Source: Pseudogymnoascus destructans (lineage: Eukaryota > Ascomycota > Leotiomycetes > Thelebolales > Thelebolaceae). Taken from it: a stretch of 64,000 bases of DNA. This document shows, one piece after another, positions 11,682 to 22,410 of the stretch; position 1 is the first letter of the stretch, and each line of letters begins with the position of its first letter. Made by a program: the position numbers and the translations under genes. The notes below the pieces were generated by a model, which worked only from the letters and a program-made list of their open reading frames with translations, searched no databases and was not told the origin of the DNA. The stretch is taken from positions 496,001 through 560,000 of the forward strand of contig NW_020167527.1 in NCBI RefSeq assembly GCF_001641265.1, given 5' to 3'.

Positions 11682-13573
11682 GGGGGGGGGAAGATGATGA
11701 GAAGGGTTTGTATAAATTGAATTATTATAAGTATACTTCCGTTTAATAGATGATGAGAATGGTGGGTTGCTATATCGACTGTCCCCGTGAAGTGATTTGT
11801 ATCCCACCACCCCAGAATCCCCAACCCAACCTTCCAAACACAGAAAGCCCCATCCGAATCACCTACCCAGAGAGCACCAGCGCCATATCTCCAGTAGCAC
11901 GCGCACATGAATACGTCCCCCCCACACAAAGTCCGGGGAACAAAGCATCCACTCATTTGATGACACCGGAGCGGGAGGATATGGTGGGGTTACGGCGCAA
12001 GATGACGGCACCAGTACCGTTGAGATGGAAGAAGCATATGTGCGTAGGGGTTTCTGCTGTCATCACGTTCCTACTGTCACCGCCCCCCTCCCCACCACCG
12101 CACCTCTAGCGATGCCATAAACTGATCCTTGGGGCGTTCGAGAGAGTATTGCAAGAATTCCATCTGGGATTCATCATCACCACCCATTGTTGCTACCACA
12201 GCTTTCGCTGAGATGCTGATTATGATGTACGTTTCATAAATCTCTATATAGAAAGCGTTGAGTTGAGTTGTTGTATCTTGATACGTCGTAGAATACACAA
12301 CAGCTATAATCATATAGCTGTTGTGTATTCTACGACGTATCTGTGAGGTTGTCGATGAGGTTATATATGATCTGGCTGATTGCTTTGGCTTCTTCAGTCC
12401 CTCGTCCGTGGTCCCTCCAAGTTATGCTTGATTTCACTTTATCCTTTGCGAATCCATAGTTCTACGAAATACATTCTGTTTGCCGTCAGGGAACCTATAT
12501 ATAACATCTTTTGCTCGCCTTCAACGAATTTATATTATACTCAACTTAGTGAATTCTTGAAGGGGGTCCTGCGGGGTGGTGGATAAATCTGGAAATAAAA
12601 TGAAACCAACTATAAGAAGGGAAGTGAGGCTGCTTTACGTTCTGACACCAACTATAATGTCTCGTAAGCTAGATGAGCCCTCATCAAGTCCAACCAGAAT
12701 GTCCACATATACGACAATGATGGTCAAGTTCTGGTTGAAGGACGGCTGCAATATATTATACGGCGATAGTAGTATATGGTGCGAGGAGTGTTTGGAGATC
12801 ACAGTATACAGTGACAGCAGTATGTTATGACGGGAGACGGTGGCAGGATTACTCACACGGTGACAGCAGGAACCCCTATTTTTCACTTTCGCATCCTCAC
12901 ACATCATTCAGCCTCACCAAGGATCTCGATTTGGCTGTAGTATTTGACAGCAGGTTGGATGGGGCTGCGACGTATTTGGGAATTTGTCGAGTCCGAACAT
13001 CAGCCTTGTGAGAAATTCCTGGAGGGTCTTCAAATACACTTGCTTTCACTTGAGAGTTTCTATCGATGCAGCAGTATTTTTCCTCCTGCTCCATTGCTCT
13101 TTTGTGCATTCAATGCTGTCATTCTGGAATAGTTGGATATTTTTCGGGTGTGAGCACTGCCCAAACCTTGGGATCTTACTGATATCCTGTACAGGCACAT
13201 AGATCCGGACCTAATTTGGTGTTGGCTGAAAAAAAGACGGGGGGGTATTTGGAGGCGGTTTTTATACTGTGGTGTGGCCTTTGGAAGTGCTCAGGGGTGC
13301 AGGGAGAGCTCTCCAGTATCACAAAAAATTTGAAGTCATCGTCGTAATTATTGGAAGCAGTGTTTAGCCCGAGTTGCAGCCCATATAGGGTATCAATCAA
13401 ATCACCACGCATAGTAATAGAAAAGGTTATCAAGTAGAAGTACGACAACTAATACGACAGTAGCGACGAATCGAAGCGCTCATGTGGTAAAACAAGAGCT
13501 GCAGCAAGAGTAGGCGCGAGGAAAACTAGATTGAGATTGAAATATCTGCCATTGCGGGAGACCGTTTGAGATA
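11682..13573. other. Gene-poor intergenic region
   Basis: About 1.9 kb with no supported coding region. It contains the perfect hairpin at 12280-12341 and otherwise unremarkable AT-rich sequence. Confidence 0.55.
12280..12341. repeat. Perfect 28-base inverted repeat with a 6-base loop
   Basis: The arm at 12280-12307 (GATACGTCGTAG...CAGCTAT) is exactly reverse-complemented at 12314-12341. The loop is AATCAT. It has no flanking tRNA-like or coding sequence. It may be a miniature foldback element or a structured transcript. Confidence 0.85.
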
Positions 13574-14866
13574 TCACCGTTGATATCTCGCGAGTTTATC
13601 GATGAATGTGTCAAGGTTCTCACCGTCACTGTCCCCACGATAGTCCTTATCGCCATCCTCATAATCATCATTGTCGCTGTCGTCTCCGACAAAGTCGTCA
13701 AGCTCATCGTCATCGCCCTCATCATTGTCATAATCTTCATCGTGGTCCCCATCATCCTTGGCAACGCTCATTTCCTCGCTTTTGTCGCCATCCGCGTCAT
13801 TCCTTTTATCATCCTCAGCAACTGATGTTTTGTCGACTTCCCCATCATCCTGATCATTTTAGCAACTGATATTCGGCTTCCCCGTCATCTTTGTCATCTT
13901 CAGTAACCGCCTTTCCGTCCCTTTCCCCGTCATTTCCATCATTCCTCTCCGCAGGTTTTATTTTCCCCATCAGGAACCTCCGTCCGTCTTTGAAGCTGCC
14001 TACACTGTTAGTAAGCCCCAGCACCAATCCATCAACAGGCAGCATCCACCACTTACCTTCTCATCAATTGACCCCTTGATCCCCTCCCTCTTCTTCAACG
14101 TCTCAAACAACTCCGTCGTGCTCTTCTTTAGCTCCACAGTCGAATCATTGAGCCTCTCCAGCACCCCGTACAAGACCTCGTCCGGCTCCACCTTCATATC
14201 CACCAGCGCCCCCTTGAGCGCGTCTTGGAGGTCTTTGATATCACACATGCAGCCATTTTCCGCACTCTGCGGTTTTTTACATAGGCTTCTTCGAGTGAGG
14301 CGAGCTTGGCCTTGGCGGAGAGGATCTTACGCTCTTCTTCAGCTTCGGAGTCGATGTCCGGCTCCTCGGTTGCTGCCTTGATTTGAGAGGCCATTGGGGA
14401 AGCGCCAGAGACTGAGGCTGGCGCGGTGGGTGGCGCTGTATCGGAGGGTGTGAGCGGTTCAATGGCGTATTTTTATTGGTTTGGGATGTCGACGAGGGAA
14501 CGTTGCCGGGGGAATCTGTGTCTGAGATTATGGTGGGTTTATCGGTGGTGTTTTCCTTGGTTTTAGAAGTCATCGAGGGAGCGTCGGACAAGTCGGAGTC
14601 GGAGTCTGTAGCTGATACATTAGCCTTTTTCTTGGTTCAACAAGATAGTGGGCAGTCACCATCTTCATTTGACTCAGGCACGGCGTAGCGCTTGGGTTGA
14701 GTAAGTCGGGGACGAAGATTTCGAGTAGGGCGGTCTGCCTCCGGCGAGGGGGGCGTTTGCGTGTAGAAGATGGGGGTCGAAGATTTCGAGGAGGATATTC
14801 AATCAGTCGTAGCAGGTTCTGGAGTTGCTCGGGTGTTAAAGAGGGCGTAGCGCCGATTGGATCCAT
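13574..14866 (-). pseudogene. Frameshifted gene with helical middle and acidic tail, family not recognised
   Basis: A protein can be followed on the minus strand through several frames. It starts MDPIGATPSLTPEQLQ at 14866, then PRLTQPKRYAVPESNEDGD and SDAPSMTSKTKENT. A charged helical part follows (SEAEEERKILSAKAKLASLEEAYVKN; DIKDLQDALKGALVD; LFETLKKREGIKGSIDEK). After a normal-looking intron (donor GTAAGT at about 14056) come GSFKDGRRFLMGKIKPAERND and a long Asp/Glu-rich tail to about 13574. At least three frame changes (near 14640, 14440 and 14240) and one stop near 13855 break it. The N-terminal and helical parts look like real protein, so I read it as a decayed gene rather than noise. Unmodelled introns could explain some shifts. 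Confidence 0.45.
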
Positions 14867-15387
14867 TGTATTGTGAGATCTTTTGTGCCTACGAGGGATA
14901 ATAGCCTGGGAGTGCGGTGTGTGAGTTCGAGCAGTGAGACTGGAATTGCGAAGTTGTAACAGGGAAGTTGAAGAGAGGAAAATGTGAAAATATGAACTTA
15001 AGAGGAAATATACAAATGAAAGCACGCCTGACGTAACTAAACAGTAAACCTGGTGGTGTATCTGGGTGTAGTGGTGATAACTTCAAAGTAGCATGGTAAG
15101 ATTCGAGACCGATAATGCGACAGGCCCAAGAATATGGAAAGGCAAGGTGGCGGAGAAGGGGTGAAAGGTTCACCAAGAAAGATCTAGGGTGTCACAAATT
15201 CAAGACAGGGCTCCGAATAACGATATTGGATGGCAACTTGCCTATTATATTTACCACTGCACTGACTCCACAGAGTGTGCAACAACTATTTCGATATCAC
15301 CATGACTTCGCCTTACCAAACCCCCAAAACGCCCGCTAAATCCAATCCACAGCCTACCCAATACAGTATCTCCAATCTCACCTCAAT
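14867..15387. other. Intergenic, no gene seen
   Basis: This lies between the decayed gene (left) and the 3' end of MGS1 (right). No conserved open frame or RNA was recognised. Confidence 0.55.
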
Positions 15388-16989
15388 TCACCTCCCCCTC
15401 AAATCCGGATCAACCTCGGTCCCCAGGTCATTCCCCTCCATAAACACCCTATTCCTCAGAGCATCAGGCATATACTCTTGCTTCACCCTCCCATCCTTAT
15501 AATTCGGGTTATACTTATACTCCGCCCCGTACCCCAACTCCTTCATCAGCTTCGTCGGCGCATTCCTGAGATGCACAGGGATAGGGAGACTGGCCACCCC
15601 TGGCTCCCCAAGCGCCGCGTAGGCGTTATTCAGACTTCGATATGATCGCGTTGATTTAGGGGCGAGTGAGAGCGCTACGGTGCAATGGCCTAGTGCGATC
15701 CGGCATTCGGGCATACCTATCTTCTCAACTGCTGTGTAGGTGGCGGTTGCTAGGGAGAGCATGCTGTTGTCCGCCAGGCCGACGTCTTCAGATGCTACGA
15801 CCACTAGCCGCCGGGCGATGAACAGAGGGTCTTCGCCCGATTGCAGCATGCGTGCCAGATAGTACAGTGCGGCCGTTGGGTCGGACCCTCGGATCGACTT
15901 GTGCAGTGCGGAGATCGTGTCGTAGTGCTGGTCGCCAGCACGGTCGTAGACGAGGGTCTTGGTAAGGGCGGTTTTGATGTCCTCTTTTGTCGTATCCGGC
16001 CTGTTGGATATGGAGGCGGAGAGTTCAAGGAGGTTCAGCGCTGTGCGTGCGTCACCATCCGAGAATGCTGCCAGGTAGGCGATCAGTTCCGAATCAACCA
16101 GTTCTGAGGGTTTTGTATCCAGGACGCCTTCAGTGGTAAGAGCCCGTTCCAGTATCAGACGTATATGCTCATCTGTGAGCTTCTGTAACGTAAAAGTCCG
16201 GCACCGTGATAACAGTGCATTCTGGACTTTGAACGAGGGGTTCTCGGTCGTGGCCCCTATCAGCGTGATCTGGCCCGACTCGACAGGCCCTAAGAACACA
16301 TCCTGCTGCGACTTTGAGAAGCGGTGGATCTCATCGCAGAATATAATTGTTTTCCGGCCAGTGAGACCCAGCTCGCCCCGCGCCTCGGCAAAGATCTTCT
16401 TGCACTCCCCAACCCCCGAACTCGTACTGTTGATTTCGACGAAGCGGCTCCCGACCATAGAGGCAATGCACCGAGCTATCGTGGTCTTGCCCGTTCCCGC
16501 TCCGCCCCAGAGGATCATCGATGGTACGCGGTCTTGCTCGATGAGGTTTCGAAGGATTCCTTTGGGTCCAACTAATTCCTGGCCGCATACATCGTCGAGG
16601 GTTCGAGGTCGCATCCGCTCTGCGAGAGGCGCTGCCTTGTGAAAGGCATTGACCTTTGGCTTCTTTGCTGTCGGCGGCTGTTCATTTTCTACAGGTTCTC
16701 GTCGAACTGCAGGCGTTTCCTCCTCGAATGACCGTTTTCTCTGAGACGACAACGGCGTACTCTGCACATCATTTATCGAAGGTTTCGAGTCTCCATTTGT
16801 GCTAGACTTCGGGGTGCTAATCGGAAGGCTTCGCTTGGGCCCAGGTGTCTGGAAGAAGTTCGAGAGGCCATTTCCAGCCGGTTGAGTAGATGGTTGGGTA
16901 CTATCGATGTGGGTTTCGCAATTGGAATCGATGTGGTGATTGATATCCTTTGGCTTAACAAGCTTATCACATATCGGGCAAGCAACCAT
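15388..16989 (-). CDS. MGS1: MGS1/WRNIP1 AAA+ ATPase of genome maintenance
   Basis: A single exon of 533 residues. The start is the ATG at 16989, which places a Rad18-type UBZ zinc finger at the extreme N-terminus (C4, C7, H19 and C24 in CPICDKLVKPKD...HHIDSNC). A disordered basic linker follows. The AAA+ core then has RMRPRTLDDVCGQE, Walker A GGAGTGKTT (around residue 160), Walker B IIFCDEIHRF, sensor 1 GATTENPSF and the arginine-finger segment LLSRCRTF. The tail (DPTAALYYLARML; EDVGLADNSML; KYNPNYKDG) is typical of the MgsA/WRNIP1/RarA clade. The family acts at stalled replication forks, where the zinc finger binds ubiquitinated PCNA. The open frame upstream of 16989 is not conserved. High certainty. 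Confidence 0.95.
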   Translation of the reverse strand: MVACPICDKLVKPKDINHHIDSNCETHIDSTQPSTQPAGNGLSNFFQTPGPKRSLPISTPKSSTNGDSKPSINDVQSTPLSSQRKRSFEEETPAVRREPVENEQPPTAKKPKVNAFHKAAPLAERMRPRTLDDVCGQELVGPKGILRNLIEQDRVPSMILWGGAGTGKTTIARCIASMVGSRFVEINSTSSGVGECKKIFAEARGELGLTGRKTIIFCDEIHRFSKSQQDVFLGPVESGQITLIGATTENPSFKVQNALLSRCRTFTLQKLTDEHIRLILERALTTEGVLDTKPSELVDSELIAYLAAFSDGDARTALNLLELSASISNRPDTTKEDIKTALTKTLVYDRAGDQHYDTISALHKSIRGSDPTAALYYLARMLQSGEDPLFIARRLVVVASEDVGLADNSMLSLATATYTAVEKIGMPECRIALGHCTVALSLAPKSTRSYRSLNNAYAALGEPGVASLPIPVHLRNAPTKLMKELGYGAEYKYNPNYKDGRVKQEYMPDALRNRVFMEGNDLGTEVDPDLRGR

Positions 16990-17304
16990 TGTGAACTTTA
17001 TATAATATAAATCCCAAACCACTCGCGCCTCCCTTAGTCGCGAGTCTGGTCTGGGAGGCGCGTTTTGGCGGTGTGTAGTGGCAAAATAGTTAATTAGCGG
17101 AATATACATAACCCGATAGTAGTGGCCTGGAAATAGGGGTACGGGGCAACTCTACGGACGGGACCAGGCAAGAGAGAGATAGGGGCAACATGCAATATGG
17201 GTTTAACGGTAGTTGGTATCAAGAGCAGACTACTATGTTGACTACAAAAGCTATATATGAGGACCTTGCTTCTGAAAATTTGAAGAGGGAGGTTTAGAGA
17301 GCGT
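16990..17304. other. Short intergenic stretch
   Basis: Promoter side of MGS1 and 3' side of the xylanase remnant. Nothing distinct seen. Confidence 0.5.
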
Positions 17305-18650
17305 TCAGGATAGGATAGCAGTGTAAGCTGCCTTTGGCTGGAAGTTCGCGTCAAAGAGAAGCGGGTTGCTGCTTGCTCTGCAGGAGTCTGGGTCACGCAC
17401 ACCCCAAACGGTCACACCGACACACTTGACCTTGTTGAGGCAGCCATTTACAACATTGACGTAGTCGGTAGCCGATGCACCGACAATGTCCAGCTCAGTG
17501 ACAGCAACCTCGGAGACACCAGAAGCAGCAAGGACCTTGATGGCGCCTGCCAAACCAGCGCCACCACCAGACTGGAGATGGCCTTGAGTTCCGATACCGT
17601 CAATTGGGACGCCAGCAGCGATCCACTTCTTGACGTGTGCGGCCATGCCGGTGGTGACCTTGGCGTATGTGGCACTGTCAAGTTGTAGTTGTTGATGTAC
17701 AGCTTGGCGTTGGGGTCTGCAGCGCGTGCAGCCTTGAAAGCAATGCTGACGAAATCCTCCGCAAGGACCCTGGAGAAGACAGAGTCACGCATGGAGCCGT
17801 CCTCGTTGAAAATCTCATTGACGACATCCCACTATTATCATTAGTCTCTGCTCACCAACTGACTATAGATATAGACTTACTTGAAGGATCTTGCCCTTGT
17901 AGCGAGTCATGACGGTGGTGACGTGGTTTTGGATGACGCATATCAATGTCGCCTTGTCGGTAATCGCACTCACCCATGATGGGAGCTGGCTGTGCCAGAC
18001 TGAGAATGTTAGTCAAGACCAAACAACGGCCAGGTTCGACAGAACTCACCCAGGGTGTTGCCACGGATCAGTTTTCCGTTGGTCTGGGCCCAGTTCACTA
18101 GATAATCGGCTCCAGTCCAGCCAAAGTTGCCTTGCTATGCTGCATATTGTCAGCTTTAATCAAGAGCCATGGTTCGGTCGACTCACGTTCAATGGAATCC
18201 CACTTCATGCTGTTCTCCGGGGTGGCTTGACTAAAGTCTGCCTGGATGATCAGAGCGCTTCCGCTGGTCAATCTGCCCTGGTCTGTGGCAGTGCCGATGT
18301 ACTTCTTGCCGTGTGCCTTGAATCTTATATCGATGCTGCCGCTGGTGGAGCCGCCCTCTGTGTTGCTAGGGTTTGAGGCGGTCGTGGTCGGGGTGCCGCT
18401 TCTAGGGTCGCTCGAGGAGACTGGCGGAGAGGTACCCGGGAGGCACTGGGAGTACCCTAGAAAGGTTAGAGTGGTTATATGGGTTGAATGTCTAACCTGC
18501 AGGCACTATTATCTAGTTTCTGCGTTCCAACTGATATAGAAATACACTTACTTGGAGAAGGTGCAAACAGAGCCTGACACGTGGACCAGTCCAGCCAGTT
18601 CCACCGCGTGTAATTGTCAGAACAGCTCACATGTTCAAGACTTCAATACT
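17305..18650 (-). pseudogene. GH10 endo-beta-1,4-xylanase with N-terminal CBM1, broken
   Basis: On the minus strand the order is CBM1 cellulose-binding module (GGTGWTG, VSGSVCTFS, YSQCLPGTS), Ser/Thr/Pro linker, then GH10 catalytic domain. The domain shows GTATDQGRLTSGS, PENSMKWDSIE, WHSQLPSWV, WDVVNEIF with the acid/base Glu, and VAVTELDI with the nucleophile Glu, ending QPKAAYTAILS. Four introns look normal (for example donors GTAAGT at 17881 and GTGAGT at 18050). The reading frame fails in several places. A one-base loss near 17683 breaks YINNYNL/DSATYAK. No acceptor near 18135 keeps frame without a TAG. The CBM1 frame shifts near 18575 and again at its 3' intron, and the 5' acceptor reads ACACG instead of AG. 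Both catalytic glutamates survive. Secreted xylan degradation was the ancestral role. Confidence 0.8.
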
Positions 18651-19440
18651 CACCTTAATATGCGGGAGAAGTCGAATTGAAGCAGAAGCGGCAGGGAAAT
18701 AACGTTGTTACCCAAACCATCCATGGGATGTTGCCTGCGTTGCATAATGCTTATAGTGCCAGGTGGATACACTACCGTATCACGCGCATTGTATCGTCTT
18801 GACACCCCTGGCACTAGATTTTCCGTCCAGAAACTTCCCTTGCTGCTACCACCAAGCAGTAAACAAGCCCCCTCCCCAATAATGGTTTGTTTCTGTGTGT
18901 GGAGTGTATGACCTGTGAGGGAAAAAGCAGATAACGATCGATTGTTAGGCGACCTTAAAGGCGCAAAAAATAACAAAGAGGTTTCTGGAAACCTGGGGCT
19001 GGACATCAGAGTAACCCCTGATCCCCATCCCCATACTCCTGATCTTCCAGATCTGTACCAGAACGCTTCTCCGAGGCTGCTTTTAGTGCCCAAGAAGTGC
19101 GAACAGAAGCAAAATGATCATAAATCGATGACACTTGAAGTCGGTTCGGTGGACAAAATTCATGTTATCCAGCATGCTTCCCACGGCTGAGCACTGAAGT
19201 TCAGTACCAAACAAATATCAAGAACACGGTGTATCAATGTCAAGCACAATTACAAAAACCAATCCATTCGCGCGTTCTATCCTACAGTATCCCTCCCCAA
19301 ATCCCCAACTCCGAACCTCCCCAACTCCAAACCGCCCCCACCTCCACCCCCATCCTCCTCTCCAGCTCGCCGTAAAGGGTCCTCAGACGAGAACTTTGGT
19401 GTCAGAGCCGCCGCCAGGCTCTTTCATCGCAGTTCCCGCA
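18651..19440. other. Intergenic, no gene seen
   Basis: The signal-peptide exon expected upstream of the xylanase is not clearly recognisable in 18651-18720. The rest holds only unsupported open frames. Confidence 0.5.
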
Positions 19441-22410
19441 TCACCAATCGAGCTCGAGCTCCGGCATGGAAGCCGCAACTCTGTGCCGGCTTCCACGCCG
19501 ACGAGCCTCGAAGGTGACCCCACCTATCGTCACCGTCTCGACCTCGAGGTGAATGCCAACTGGTTGTTGGCGGCAACCAGTTGCTTCGTGGCCCTCGAGG
19601 CCGGACCGTGACAAGGATGTCAGGGCCGAGGGTGGTACGCCGGCTCCCATGAGCTCGGCGACCAAATGAGAGTGGGCCGTGGAGGGAGTAGCCATGGTCA
19701 GTATGCCTCGTGCATACTCACCTCCACGATCCTGCTCGAGAGCAGGATCCTCCACAATTGATGTCAACTCCAGCTCGCGCTGGAGTGACGCGCGGGAGGT
19801 GACAGATGGTGGGGGCTTGGTATTGCCATGTCCCGCCGACTCATCTTCACGACTTGGAGCTGGGCCAGCTCCAGGCTCCAAGTCCTCCGCGATTGACGTC
19901 GCAACGCCAGATTCCGTCTGTGTTCCAACGGAACACGATGTGAACCCAGTGTCAGTCTGGGTCCCAACTAACACACGAGACTCAACACTGGGTTGAACGG
20001 ATCTGGCGTTGCGACGGTTCTTTTTCTTCGAGGCCGTCGTGACAGCCGATGTGCCCGGTGGCCGAGATGCAGTGACCCATTCCTGTTGCTCAGGAAGAGG
20101 CGCGATCCACTTGCCTCTCTTTGGCTTGACATTCTCCTGAGCAACAGGATACGGAAGCTGTGCCAAATGAGAAGGGCCGGCAGAGATCGGGTTTGTATCA
20201 TTCGAAGAATGTTCCAGCGAGCGAGGCAATGTCTGAGACGGGTCGGCGATGGATGTGGCGTTATCGGCCACATTGGAAACAGATATGAGGGATTGACCTG
20301 GAAGCTTCGGATGAAGGTCGGCAACATGCCCCTCATTGGTTGCGCCATTTGAAGAAAGTTCTGGGACATGCTCCAAAACCCGAGGTGGATTCATCGACTG
20401 GTAAGTAGTCTCGTTTCCTTGAGCAGTTGTCTCTGGAAGGGCCCCGGAGGATTCAGATAATTGCAGAAGCTCTGATGCAGCGGTCGGAGTCATTGAGGTT
20501 CCAAGTGCTGATGCACGGGATAAGGTACGCATACGAATAAAGTCAATGCTCTGGCGCCTCTCCTCCTTCACGCTGGCTCGGCGGGCTCTCGCTTCCTCGA
20601 GGCTTGGTGGTGGTGGCTGCGCTCTCAACTCAGCAATAACCCGAGCTCTATCCTCGTTGATGGACTGGGGCCCATGGGTTGATGCAATATGAGCTCCAGT
20701 GTGATTTGAAGTGGCACTGGCGGCAGCAATAACCCGAGAAATTACTTGGGCCTCCACTGAAGCGGCAGCTTGAAGGTCCACTGCATCTTTGGTTGGGGCT
20801 TGGGCAGATGCTGTGCCTCCAAGTGGGGCATCAGTTCGAGAAGATGTTGTATGTATAGCTGGGGCAACAGCTTGACGAGATACCGATTTCTTGGCGATGC
20901 TTGTGCCTATTGTAGCAATGGTCGTAGATGAAATTGCTTCATTTCTGGCAAGGACTGAGACTGAAACTGAGACTTCTGGAATTATTTGGCCCTGAGCCAG
21001 CTGTCCAGCTTGGTCCTCGGATTGGGCAGTGAGTTGAGAAGATTCCTGGCCATGGCTTGACGTGGAGACACGAAGGTTTGTCTGGCGTTGGTTTGCAATA
21101 ATACTTTTTCCGTCCTTGATCGTTTCAGAGATTCTGGCTTCAGTTTTGTTTGTAGTCGCCTCTTCCAGAAGATGGATGACGTCGGGGGTCTCATCTGTGG
21201 TAAACTCGAAGTCATTATCTTCAGTAAATGCCTCCAAAGTTTCCTCGACCTTTGTGGTCTCATCTGCTATCCATTCAGTTAGAGCTACGTCTACACCGGT
21301 AACTTTGGGATATTAAACTCACAATTAATCTCCGTAATCTCAGCTTGAACGGTAGCAACACCGCTGGCTTCACCGGCCTGCTCAACTCCATCAATCTTGC
21401 GCTTCGTCCTACGGCGCTTGTTCTTGCCTGTTTTCGCTTTTGGTCGCTTTTGGATGAACATGACTGGTTCAAGCCTTGAAAAGCCCCGACTCGATATCGG
21501 AATGACCTCCAAACCATAATATAGTTTCGAAACGTTGTTGAAATTCGGAAAGCCTGGATTTCTTCCTTCCATGTTCGCGATACAGTCCTGGGTATCATTG
21601 TTCAGACATGTCTGGATCAAGAATCGATGGTTGTCTTTCGCAAACTGATGGAGGTCATCGTGGGTTGGAGAGATGATTGGTGCCTCATCATCAGTATTGG
21701 TCTTGCAGCAAAGTGTGTCGATTGAGTCATGCTCGATCTGAAGCGCCTCTGGGTCTTTAGTGAATATTTCGATAATGGTCTCATTGTGGGCCTTCATTCT
21801 ATTGTAGAGAAAGTCCGTGCTCCATACAGTTTGGCCAAATGTAGTGCCAATGTAGATATAGGGAATGGTGGAGTTTGAAGACGGGAGGCCGTGGCTTGCA
21901 GAAAGACGTGAATTCTCATAACCCTGTGATTATTAGTGAATAGGTTTCGTGTGTCTTCACACAGCTATAACTTACCTCAACCCAAATCCTGAGATCGATA
22001 AAGCCCTCTTGCTCCCCCAACTTTTTCTCCAGTCTGGTGGCTTGGTAGCCAGTTTTCTGCCAGAAAGCTTCTGGTATGATGCAAGTAGTAAAGTTGTGGC
22101 TAATATTGGCATCATACACTGTGTTGGCGTAGGAAGTCATCGTATTTACTGTGACTGGTGATACTGGTGCGATTCCTAGAACGTGATTCCAAAGGAATAC
22201 CAAGAAGTTATTGTCAAGGTTTCCGGCAGCTGTTTCGTTCCTGTTGACAATCTGGTGCGAGAGAGCAATCCAGGCCCTGTTTATGATACTGGCAGGTATG
22301 GCAAAGCCACTCGTATTGGTGATCCGCACAAAAGCTGGAATGCTGAGCTTCTCCTCTTCTGGTGCTTTGCCGCCACCGTCTTTGCTGCTAATAGTCGACA
22401 TTGTTAGCAT
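19441..22410 (-). CDS. Uncharacterised 953-residue protein, no known domain
   Basis: Three exons, 22410-21976, 21923-21323 and 21266-19441, join in frame. Donors are GTAAGT and GTGAGT; the second intron has a CTAAC branch site. The first in-frame ATG, 22410, is followed by another at 22401. The first 300 residues look globular (SIPAFVRITNTSGFAI; IINRAWIALSHQIVNRNE; LVFLWNHVLGI; FIDLRIWVE; STIPYIYIGTTFGQTVWSTDFLYNRM). A strongly basic run with a possible nuclear signal follows (KAKTGKNKRRRTKRK). About 600 residues are low-complexity Ser/Thr/Ala/Glu-rich. The extreme C-terminus is ordered again (VTIGGVTFEARRRGSRHRVA). A small repeat, SVGTQT, occurs twice near residue 820. I recognise no family. 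It lies alone in the gene-poor part of the window, between a broken xylanase and more than 1.6 kb of non-coding DNA. Confidence 0.7.

Noticed and set aside
13580..13825. A hydrophobic plus-strand frame that looks like a membrane protein
   Set aside because: It is the complement of an Asp-rich (GAT/GAC) coding stretch; ATC/GTC codons automatically read as Ile/Val.
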